Source: Bacillota bacterium (GTDB lineage: Bacteria > Bacillota > Clostridia > Acetivibrionales > JAEZXR01). Taken from it: a DNA stretch of 24,024 nucleotides. Below are positions 1 through 6,152 of the stretch, piece after piece. The stretch is taken from positions 1-24,024 of the forward strand of contig JAEZXR010000034.1 of NCBI GenBank assembly GCA_023419605.1, given 5' to 3'. The translations under genes were made by a program, and so were the position numbers. The notes beneath the pieces were generated by a model, which saw only the letters and a program-made list of their open reading frames with translations, was not told the origin of the DNA and did not search any database. Each line of letters opens with the position of its first letter. Positions within the stretch are counted from its first letter, which is position 1.

Positions 1-234
1 TGGAATAAACTCTTTGTTTTAGGATATTCCAGTTACTTTTTTTCTTAAGGTATGGGGACACACCTTTCTGAATTACGGGTAATCCTTTTGTCCCCAAAGT
101 TCAAATTTAAAAGGGGCTTGCCCCCCCCTTAAACCCCGCAAAAAATTTCATGCGTTTACCCTGATGCTGTAGGTATCCTAATTTTGTATTTTGAGGCCGT
201 AAAAAAGGAGGATTCTGCATTTTTTTAGCGAATT
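1..234. other. Noncoding spacer with GC-rich inverted repeats
   Basis: No credible gene is seen here. The stretch holds two inverted repeats: GGGGACA (54-60) with TGTCCCC (89-95), and AAGGGG (111-116) with CCCCTT (125-130), the second inside a G/C-rich run in otherwise AT-rich DNA. The GGGGACA...TGTCCCC arrangement resembles the ends of small REP-type or IS200/RAYT-associated elements seen in clostridia. That resemblance is from memory and was not searched. A purine run AAAAAAGGAGG (201-211) looks like a ribosome binding site but has no convincing ORF behind it. Confidence 0.4.
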
Positions 235-263
235 ATACAAATTGTATTTAAATTTGCTATAAT
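235..263 (+). promoter_or_regulatory. Candidate promoter of the chemotaxis gene with overlapping palindrome
   Basis: A TATAAT hexamer at 258-263 is preceded by TGC, giving an extended -10 element. No good -35 hexamer lies 17 bases upstream. A perfect small inverted repeat, ATACAA-A-TTGTAT (235-247), covers the -35 position and could be an operator. The -10 lies 27 bases before the start codon at 291. No sigma-D (motility) promoter pattern was recognised. Confidence 0.5.
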
Positions 264-290
264 TTTTTGATCGATAAAGGAGGAAAACAA

Positions 291-1571
291 ATGGCAAAAG
301 GGTCTTCGACGAAATCTACCAACAACGTCCAAAAAGAAACAAATGCATTTAAAATCGGACTTTCCATTTCCGGTTTCGTTTGCTTGGCATTATTAATCAT
401 CACCATACTGATTAAAAACGAATTTGTCCGTATAGTGTTTTTTCTAGCTTCCGCAGTAATTTCAGCCTTTATAATCCGGTTCTCCGTGCAGGTTTCCACC
501 AAGAAAATGGTCGGAAAATTTTCAAGTGAAATGGAATTAATCAAAAGCGGGGATTTCTCCCATCTGGTAGAGTCAAGAAATTATCAGGCCCTGGGCGGAC
601 TTTCCTCCGCCGTAAACGGAGTATTAAGTGAAATCAGAACATTAATCGATAGCTTCTTTACCCTATCGATTTCCATCATACAGGCCTCCAGGCAGGTTAC
701 CTCCACTGCCAACGAAGCGTCCAGAACGATACAGGAAATATCCAAAACGGTGGATGAAATCGCCAAGGGCGCATCCGACCAGGCCAGCGAAGCACAGCAG
801 GGAGTTCAGTTGGTGGAAAAGCTGTCTGACCGCATTAATGTGGTTTATGAAGCGTACACAGGAGTTACCAACGAAACCAGCAAAATTATCGAGCTGAACA
901 ATGCAGGACTTGATTCCGTCAGTGTATTACGGCAGAAATCCATAGAAACCTCTGAAACTTCAGAGAAGATATTCTCCGTAATTGAAAAGCTTACGAATAC
1001 GACAAAGGACATCGCACTTTTTGTGGAATCCATTGAAAACATTGCCGAGCAAACCAACCTGTTGGCGTTAAATGCTGCCATTGAGGCTGCGAGAGCCGGA
1101 GAAGCAGGTAAGGGCTTCGCCGTGGTTGCCGAGGAAGTAAGAAAATTGGCAGACCAGAGCAGAAAGTCGACGGATGAAATCAATAACCTGGTGGAAAGCA
1201 TTCAGCAGGAATCTCTTTTAGCCATTACCTCCATGGCAACCATGAAAAAGGTTTCACAAGAGCAAAACCAGGCGGTTAACCGGACGGATATGGCTTTCTC
1301 CGATATCGCCCAGGGGATCAACACCATTGTTCACAAAATTAATGAAGTAAACGATGCCATCGTAGAAATGCAGCAGGATAAAAATGAAGTTATGGTGTCC
1401 ATTGAAAATATATCCGCAGTCTCTGAAGAGACTGCAGCATCCAGTGAAGAAGTGGCTGCCACTACGGAAAACCAGCTGCAGGCAATTGAGGAAATGAAAC
1501 TGGCGGCCCATGGACTGGATGATCTGGTGCACGAACTGGATAAGAAACTGAAGAGGTATAAAATACGGTAG
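291..1571 (+). CDS. Methyl-accepting chemotaxis protein without extracellular sensor domain
   Basis: This is a 426-residue chemoreceptor. The ATG at 291 follows AAAGGAGG (276-283) with a 7-base spacer, so an in-frame upstream TTG at 267 is rejected because it would lie before that ribosome binding site. Two closely spaced hydrophobic segments (about residues 18-36 and 40-60) leave almost no external loop. A short HAMP-like stretch follows, then a long helical signalling domain. The conserved hairpin tip, containing AEQTNLLALNAAIEAARAGE, falls near residues 250-270, followed by GFAVVAEEVRKLA. The family relays signals to CheA/CheW and is tuned by glutamate methylation. With no ligand-binding domain, the protein probably senses a cytoplasmic or membrane state, or acts with a partner. 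No che genes are nearby. The family call is very secure; the ligand is unknown. Confidence 0.96.
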   Translation: MAKGSSTKSTNNVQKETNAFKIGLSISGFVCLALLIITILIKNEFVRIVFFLASAVISAFIIRFSVQVSTKKMVGKFSSEMELIKSGDFSHLVESRNYQALGGLSSAVNGVLSEIRTLIDSFFTLSISIIQASRQVTSTANEASRTIQEISKTVDEIAKGASDQASEAQQGVQLVEKLSDRINVVYEAYTGVTNETSKIIELNNAGLDSVSVLRQKSIETSETSEKIFSVIEKLTNTTKDIALFVESIENIAEQTNLLALNAAIEAARAGEAGKGFAVVAEEVRKLADQSRKSTDEINNLVESIQQESLLAITSMATMKKVSQEQNQAVNRTDMAFSDIAQGINTIVHKINEVNDAIVEMQQDKNEVMVSIENISAVSEETAASSEEVAATTENQLQAIEEMKLAAHGLDDLVHELDKKLKRYKIR

Positions 1572-1578
1572 AGGACCA

Positions 1579-1623
1579 AAACTGCAAGTCGGAAGGGATC
1601 TTTCTTCCCTTCCGACGCAGTTT
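1579..1623 (+). terminator. Hairpin just downstream of the chemotaxis gene
   Basis: Perfect 10-base arms, TCGGAAGGGA (1589-1598) and TCCCTTCCGA (1606-1615), are enclosed by outer arms AAACTGC (1579-1585) and GCAGTTT (1617-1623). It begins 7 bases after the stop codon. The T-tract is weak (TTT then GAATACTTTATT), so termination may depend partly on the next hairpin. Confidence 0.65.
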
Positions 1624-1648
1624 GAATACTTTATTCGGCGATCGATTG

Positions 1649-1697
1649 AAATAAAGGCTGCGTACAGGCCAAAAAAACCTGCATGCAGCCTTTATTT
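1649..1697. terminator. Bidirectional terminator between convergent genes
   Basis: Perfect 13-base arms AAATAAAGGCTGC (1649-1661) and GCAGCCTTTATTT (1685-1697) contain an inner ACAGG/CCTG pairing. T-rich sequence lies on the plus side and A-rich on the other, so it can serve both the chemotaxis gene and the convergent glycosidase gene. The right arm touches the stop codon of the minus-strand gene (1697-1699). Confidence 0.8.
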
Positions 1698-3682
1698 TAA
1701 TATTGCAGCACTACCATCTGATGGCACTCCATCTTTGGAACCATATAACTCACCGTATCGCCTTCCTGTTTGAAGGTGATCTCCTCCATTTGCGGTGCCA
1801 GGTAAACCTTCCTGACTGTGTGCGGTACTTTGACGGATACCTTTACCTCGTATACCGGCAGTATATCTTCGATGACTTCAATTCCGTTCCCGCGCTTAAC
1901 AGGAGAAGCATACAGCAAATGATTCACATAGCGGCTTTCCTTTTTCTGCTCTGTAAGGGTTACAACTCCCTGTGCAGGAAGATTTGTAGTTAACGTCCTC
2001 TTCTCCTTCAGCAATCGGTTTAGTGCGTACAGTACGGTTTCTTTCAGAGGCAGGCTGCCTTTTGTGGCATAATCCTCAAAAACCCCCCATGCAAAATAGA
2101 TGCCGTTTTTACTTTCTACCATACCGGGTCCCCCATAGCGCAAGCTGTTGGGAGTATGCTGATGCGAGCAGAAGGTAAAGAGGTCCCGGTTAAAGTAAGG
2201 GTCTTCCCTCCGTCCCAGTTCGTTCCCCCCATCCAATTCAATCTTTTGCCCTTTGGAGTAGAAGATAAAGGCCGCATTTCCAAGGCTTGCGATTTCAAAT
2301 TCCGGCCTGAAATAGTCCGGCCTGAAAGGATTTTCTCCGACCCATTTTACACCTAAATGCAGGGCAAAGGAATCGTCGTCCACACTGAGTCCGGATTCTC
2401 CTGTTGCAAAAACCTTTCCACCCTTTGCAAAATATTCCTGGAGCTTCGACTGAAGCAAAGGTGTTATCCTTACCTGATCGGGAAGTATGATGACCTTATA
2501 TTTGCTGAAATCCTCTTCCATGTCAATGACATCAAACAGAATTTTACCCTCCAGCAGCATCCTGGCTGCACCTGTGTCCGACTCTCCTGTTCTGGCTTCA
2601 GCCCCTCCCGCCGGTTTGGAAGCTCCTGCGGCCTGCAAGGACAGCAAAGCGACGTCAGCAATATTCTCCGTGCTTACGCACCAAGGCTCCTTTTCCTCCA
2701 CTTCCTTATAAGCAGTACCAATAAGTGCATAGGTTGCCTCATCCATTTCTCCCAGCGGATGGAGCTGGTCGCCGATGGAGCAGCGTGCGCCGTTGGCGAT
2801 GCTCAATGCCGCTTCATACCGCAGGGCATTGGGGTGCTTATACCCGCCGAATTCGCCCCAGGTGGTGTGGAATTTTCCGGTCATGCCCAGATACTCCATC
2901 CCCAGATTTTGTACATAGCGGACCGACAAGGGAAAATGGTCGTATCCCCAGCCACCGGTGGGCAGGGATTCTATTTCCAGATGCGTGTTTCTCGCTGCCA
3001 GATCCCTGCGCCCACGGCGAATATGCCCTCCATTATGGAAGACCCTTAATCCCGGCTTATTTTTGTGTACGGCTTCATTGATCCTTCTGGTGTAATTGGC
3101 ATAAACCCTTTCTCCCAGATCGCGTACCGCCTGAGCATCCCTGGGGTCCTTTCCTTCCTTCCGGAGCGATTCGATACAGTGCTGGCAGTAGCAGCTTCTC
3201 ACGCCTACAATATCGAGAAAGATTCCATCTGCATCATATCGCTGGACTACTTCTTCAACCTGTTTTACGAGGTAATCCAGGTAGGGTGTGTTCATGCAAA
3301 ACTGATGATATCCGGGCTGCATAAAGTCCGGTGCCCAACTTGTTTTCTCATTCTCGCCCCGTATAAGCCATTCCGGATGTCTGCGAGCCATTTTTTCGTC
3401 CAAACCGGCAGAAAGGTAGACAGGAGTCTTTATTCCAATTTCGTGAGCCGCTTCGACCATAGCCCCCAACAGGTCGAAATCCAGCCCGGGATGTATTTCA
3501 TTCGCTTCACTGGGATGGTAGGCCCATCCATGATGGCATTTTGAAAATACGGTAATAGAGTTTACATGACCTGCTTTTAAAGCTTTCTGGAACTTTTCCT
3601 TTGAAAATTTCGTACCAATCCCCGGTATCGCCTCCGAAGTGTGAAAATCAAGATGTACCTGTCTAAATGCTAAACTATCCAT
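1697..3682 (-). CDS. GHL6-type candidate glycoside hydrolase with beta-galactosidase-trimerisation-like domain
   Basis: This is a 661-residue protein with no signal peptide, so it is probably cytoplasmic. The ATG at 3682 follows AAAGGGGG. The N-terminal ~340 residues look like a TIM-barrel of the hypothetical glycosyl hydrolase 6 (GHL6) type: a DGIFLDIVG strand end (D157 a possible catalytic acid), directly followed by a CYCQHC cluster (C164, C166, C169), and later HLEIES (E236, E238). Residues ~380-445 (KVIILPDQVRITPLLQSKLQ, then GGKVFATGESG) resemble the Rossmann-like trimerisation domain of GH42 beta-galactosidases. A beta-rich tail follows. Residues 351-375 are a Gly/Ala/Ser-rich insert. 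The LacI-family gene lies immediately upstream on the same strand and shares its operator. The substrate is unknown. The family is assigned from recalled motifs, not a search. Related proteins are sometimes labelled alpha-L-fucosidase-like, which this sequence does not establish. Confidence 0.75.
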   Translation of the reverse strand: MDSLAFRQVHLDFHTSEAIPGIGTKFSKEKFQKALKAGHVNSITVFSKCHHGWAYHPSEANEIHPGLDFDLLGAMVEAAHEIGIKTPVYLSAGLDEKMARRHPEWLIRGENEKTSWAPDFMQPGYHQFCMNTPYLDYLVKQVEEVVQRYDADGIFLDIVGVRSCYCQHCIESLRKEGKDPRDAQAVRDLGERVYANYTRRINEAVHKNKPGLRVFHNGGHIRRGRRDLAARNTHLEIESLPTGGWGYDHFPLSVRYVQNLGMEYLGMTGKFHTTWGEFGGYKHPNALRYEAALSIANGARCSIGDQLHPLGEMDEATYALIGTAYKEVEEKEPWCVSTENIADVALLSLQAAGASKPAGGAEARTGESDTGAARMLLEGKILFDVIDMEEDFSKYKVIILPDQVRITPLLQSKLQEYFAKGGKVFATGESGLSVDDDSFALHLGVKWVGENPFRPDYFRPEFEIASLGNAAFIFYSKGQKIELDGGNELGRREDPYFNRDLFTFCSHQHTPNSLRYGGPGMVESKNGIYFAWGVFEDYATKGSLPLKETVLYALNRLLKEKRTLTTNLPAQGVVTLTEQKKESRYVNHLLYASPVKRGNGIEVIEDILPVYEVKVSVKVPHTVRKVYLAPQMEEITFKQEGDTVSYMVPKMECHQMVVLQY

Positions 3683-3705
3683 AAATTTACCCCCTTTTAT
3701 AATAA

Positions 3706-3729
3706 TTGAATCGTTTCAATTTGATTCAA
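3706..3729. promoter_or_regulatory. LacI-type operator in front of the GHL6 gene
   Basis: TTGAATCGTTTCAAT (3706-3720) is an imperfect palindrome with a central CG, as is typical for LacI/GalR regulators. The same 15 bases occur at 4766-4780 in front of the repressor gene. Here a further GATTCAA (3723-3729) makes a wider inverted repeat with TTGAATC (3706-3712). It lies 24 bases upstream of the GHL6 start codon. No convincing separate promoter is seen in the 69-base gap, so the site may block read-through from the repressor gene. Confidence 0.65.
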
Positions 3730-3751
3730 AAATATAACCCTTATTAGTTCT

Positions 3752-4750
3752 CTATATCTGTGCGGTAGAGTTCCGCAAAATCAGCTCTGTTTTTAACCGC
3801 AAAACAGCCGGAAATCCGTCATAGTCTCCCCGTATCCTTCGTACCAACAGCTCTGCAGCTTCTTTTCCGATTTCCTCCATGGGCTGTACAATGATAGTGA
3901 GCGCAGGACGGATAATTCCCGTAAGCCCGAGGTTATCAAACCCAATAATAGATACTTGCTCAGGCACGGCAATATTCAAATCGTATATGGCCTTCATGGT
4001 ACCGATAGTTGTATAATAATTGGACGCAATAACTGCCGTTGGAGGGTTTTCCATCTGTAAAAACTGAATCATTGACTGGTACCCGGATTCCACATTATAT
4101 CCCAGGGTCTTTACCAGTTCCCGGTCCACCTCGATTCTGTAATCCTCCAGTGCTCTGTAATAACCTTTGACCCTCTCTCTGGACGTAAACAATTCCTCGC
4201 TGGCGCTTATAATGCCGATGCGTTTATGATTGCTGCCGACCAGCCACCGTACTGCCTCGTAGATAGCATTGCTATTATCCGTAAGTACCTGGTCACACCG
4301 GTAGTTGTTGACTGCCGAATCCACGATGACAACAGGTATATTTCTGGAATTTATAGCTTCCAGATAGGAAATATCCTCATTGCAGGGATATAATATCAGT
4401 CCGTCCACCATCCGGTCTGCCAGCAGCTGCACCTTTTCCATTTCCAGTTCCCTGCTGCCCCAGGAATCACAGGCAATAATATTGTATCCATAGTCATACA
4501 GCGTCTTTTCCAGATTTCTTACTATGGTAGTAGCGTAGATATCCGCAAGGGTGGGAATAATGACACCAATGGTGTGTGTCCGGTTTGTTTTCAAATACCG
4601 GGCAATAGGATTCAGTTTGAAATCAAGTTTTACTATAGCTTCTTCGATTTTTATCCGGTTTTGCTCCTTGATCTCCGCTCCGTTCAAATACCTGGATACG
4701 GTACCTACGGATACTCCCGCTTCTTTTGCTACATCCTTTACCGTTGCCAC
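3752..4750 (-). CDS. LacI-family transcriptional repressor
   Basis: This is a 332-residue protein, a normal length for the family. I place the start at GTG 4750: the DNA-binding domain begins at once (ATVKDVAKEAGVSVGTVSRY), and AAAGGCGGTGAT, close to the anti-Shine-Dalgarno complement, lies just upstream. Continuing the frame further upstream would read through this gene's promoter and a terminator hairpin. Residues ~2-48 form the helix-turn-helix and hinge. From ~60 to the end is a periplasmic-binding-protein-like effector domain (THTIGVIIPTLADIYATTIV, IIGFDNLGLTGIIRPALTII). The family binds a palindrome and is released or engaged by a sugar. The two identical operator-like sites suggest autoregulation plus control of the downstream GHL6 gene. 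The effector cannot be read from the sequence. Confidence 0.93.
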   Translation of the reverse strand: MATVKDVAKEAGVSVGTVSRYLNGAEIKEQNRIKIEEAIVKLDFKLNPIARYLKTNRTHTIGVIIPTLADIYATTIVRNLEKTLYDYGYNIIACDSWGSRELEMEKVQLLADRMVDGLILYPCNEDISYLEAINSRNIPVVIVDSAVNNYRCDQVLTDNSNAIYEAVRWLVGSNHKRIGIISASEELFTSRERVKGYYRALEDYRIEVDRELVKTLGYNVESGYQSMIQFLQMENPPTAVIASNYYTTIGTMKAIYDLNIAVPEQVSIIGFDNLGLTGIIRPALTIIVQPMEEIGKEAAELLVRRIRGDYDGFPAVLRLKTELILRNSTAQI

Positions 4751-4765
4751 ACCATCACCGCCTTT

Positions 4766-4780
4766 TTGAATCGTTTCAAT
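4766..4780. promoter_or_regulatory. LacI-type operator at the repressor's own promoter
   Basis: TTGAATCGTTTCAAT is identical to the site at 3706-3720. It begins 3 bases downstream of the -10 hexamer and would cover the transcription start on the minus strand, a classic position for autorepression. Confidence 0.65.
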
Positions 4781-4783
4781 TTT

Positions 4784-4812
4784 ATTATAATTCAAAGGAT
4801 ATCTTTTTTCAA
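4784..4812 (-). promoter_or_regulatory. Promoter of the LacI-family gene
   Basis: On the minus strand, TTGAAA (4807-4812) and TATAAT (4784-4789) are separated by exactly 17 bases, a near-consensus vegetative promoter. It lies between the MBL gene's terminator hairpin and the operator. Confidence 0.8.
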
Positions 4813-4814
4813 GA

Positions 4815-4846
4815 ATAAAAGGAGAATTTAAAAATTCTCCTTTTAT
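4815..4846 (-). terminator. Intrinsic terminator of the MBL-fold gene
   Basis: Perfect 15-base arms ATAAAAGGAGAATTT (4815-4829) and AAATTCTCCTTTTAT (4832-4846) are separated by 2 bases. On the minus strand the stem is followed by a T-rich tail running into the -35 of the repressor promoter. It sits about 160 bases beyond the MBL stop codon. The stem also holds an AAAAGGAG sequence that could be mistaken for a ribosome binding site. Confidence 0.65.
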
Positions 4847-4852
4847 ATACAA

Positions 4853-4886
4853 CGCACAAAAGTTTTTACATTTCTTCTTTTGTGCG
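4853..4886 (-). terminator. Second hairpin downstream of the MBL-fold gene
   Basis: Perfect 10-base arms CGCACAAAAG (4853-4862) and CTTTTGTGCG (4877-4886) enclose a 14-base loop. It lies upstream of the 4815-4846 hairpin in the minus-strand transcript and has only a weak T-rich tail. It may be a tandem terminator or an RNA-stabilising stem. Confidence 0.4.
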
Positions 4887-5005
4887 CTTGTATTTCCTTG
4901 CTTGCCCATTGCAAAAATCAAATTCATTCCTTGTAAAATCATTTTCGCGATTTATATAGACATAACATTTACTTACCCATCCCTATATCGAACCACAGCC
5001 TGCCT

Positions 5006-5740
5006 TTATATCTCGTAAGTCGAAAGCAGCTCGGCAATCTCTGTAGGCTGGAACTCAGCCTTTGCTTCATTTAGCAGCTCCTCATGACCGTATTCCGGCC
5101 AGAAGTGCGTCAGCAGCAACTTTTTCGCCCCTGCCTCCCTGGCAACTCTTCCGCATTCTCCTGCCGTCATATGGGGAACATCCTCGTCGGTTTTGTCTTT
5201 GTTCAGCAGTCCGGCATCCAGCATGACGACATCTGCTCCCCTGGAAAATTCGATAATGTCCGTATTCCATGCCGTGTCGCCGGAAAAAACAAACTTTTTG
5301 CTGCCATTATCGATGGAAATGGCAAAACACCTCACCGGATGAACCATTTCCCTGAAGGTTATTTTCAGACTTCCAAAGGTCAGTTCCAAATCCTCCGTTA
5401 TGGGTTTCAAATTAAAAATATTATTGAGATGAAGCCTCTCGTACTCCTCGATGGGATCTTCCGGAGCGTATACAGCAATGGGTCTGGGGAATTGTCCTCT
5501 CTTCATTCGGATTTGTACTGCATAGCGGAGCACCAGCATATCAGACATATGATCACTGTGCAAATGTGTTAACAGAATGGCGTCTACTTCCTCCAGCTTT
5601 ACAAACTTTTGCAGATTTGCAACCACCCCATTCCCACAATCGATCAGTATCCTTTCCTCGCCTTCGGTGATGAGATAGCCGGAGCAGGCTCCGCCTGCGG
5701 CAGGGAAAGGTCCGTTATTGCCTAAAATAGTTACTTGCAT
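5006..5740 (-). CDS. MBL-fold metallohydrolase (YhfI-like)
   Basis: This is a 244-residue metallo-beta-lactamase-fold hydrolase. The ATG at 5740 follows AAGGGAGG. The full metal-ligand set is visible: HLHSDH (H59, H61, D63, H64), H134, D155 in FSGDTAW, and H212 in LTHFWPEYG, with PHMTAGECG (H190) also conserved. The order and length match RNase Z-like phosphodiesterases of the Bacillus YhfI group, which have no settled physiological substrate. It has no signal peptide or membrane segment, so it is cytoplasmic. It is transcribed alone, divergently from the first glucanase gene, and is separated from the repressor downstream by two hairpins. Nothing ties it to the glucan genes except position. 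The fold is very secure; the substrate is unknown. Confidence 0.92.
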   Translation of the reverse strand: MQVTILGNNGPFPAAGGACSGYLITEGEERILIDCGNGVVANLQKFVKLEEVDAILLTHLHSDHMSDMLVLRYAVQIRMKRGQFPRPIAVYAPEDPIEEYERLHLNNIFNLKPITEDLELTFGSLKITFREMVHPVRCFAISIDNGSKKFVFSGDTAWNTDIIEFSRGADVVMLDAGLLNKDKTDEDVPHMTAGECGRVAREAGAKKLLLTHFWPEYGHEELLNEAKAEFQPTEIAELLSTYEI

Positions 5741-6152
5741 CCCGTATATTCCTCCCTTATGTCCTTTATTAGTGTATATTTTATCCTATCTTTCATGGAT
5801 AAAACAATATGCAAAAAAGCCTGAGGGAATAAAAATATAACGGAATTTTAAACCATTTTATCAATTTATATACTATTTATCATTGTATTTTCGCTATATA
5901 ATCCTCTATATAATCCAACGCTTATTTCTTGCTAAAACAAATAATTCACATACATTTATCAAATATATCGGTCTTTTCCTGCTGCCTTCATGTTTTTAAA
6001 GGGGGGATTCTATGCTTGTAGTATAGTTAAAATCAATCGCGTTCTAAAAACAATATGGATTGGAGGTATCAACAGTGTATTATTCACGCAGCAAATTTAA
6101 AAAAAGAGTGACCCACAGCAACATAAAATTGATTTACAGGAGGACAAGCATT
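5741..6152. other. Divergent intergenic region before the first glucanase
   Basis: This is 412 bases of AT-rich noncoding DNA. For the plus strand it contains the 11-mer CTATATAATCC twice in 12-base register (5894-5904 and 5906-5916), each with a TATAAT, but no good -35. It also has a ribosome-binding-like AAAGGGGGG (5998-6006) before a four-codon ORF (ATG at 6012, stop at 6026), and GGAGG (6062-6066) before GTG 6075, which is in frame with the glucanase. The position of the real glucanase promoter is unresolved. Confidence 0.4.
5778..5807 (-). promoter_or_regulatory. Candidate promoter of the MBL-fold gene
   Basis: On the minus strand, TTGTTT (5802-5807) and TAAAAT (5778-5783) lie 18 bases apart, about 40 bases upstream of the start codon. 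The match to consensus is moderate. Confidence 0.45.

Noticed and set aside
2357..3049. Long plus-strand open frame opposite the GHL6 gene
   Set aside because: It is antisense shadow of a gene with clear domains, and no family resemblance is seen in its translation.
3706..3720. CcpA cre site instead of a LacI-specific operator
   Set aside because: The CG-centred half-sites are spaced 2 bases shorter than a cre consensus, and the exact sequence recurs only at the adjacent LacI gene.
4751..4942. N-terminal extension of the LacI-family protein from an ATG at 4942
   Set aside because: It would translate through two perfect hairpins and the TTGAAA-17-TATAAT promoter. The helix-turn-helix starts right after the GTG at 4750, which has a good ribosome binding site.
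6060..6152. Extended start (TTG 6060 or GTG 6075) for the first glucanase
   Set aside because: It puts a 26-31 residue basic segment before a normal signal peptide, and the ATG at 6153 has a stronger, well-spaced AGGAGG.
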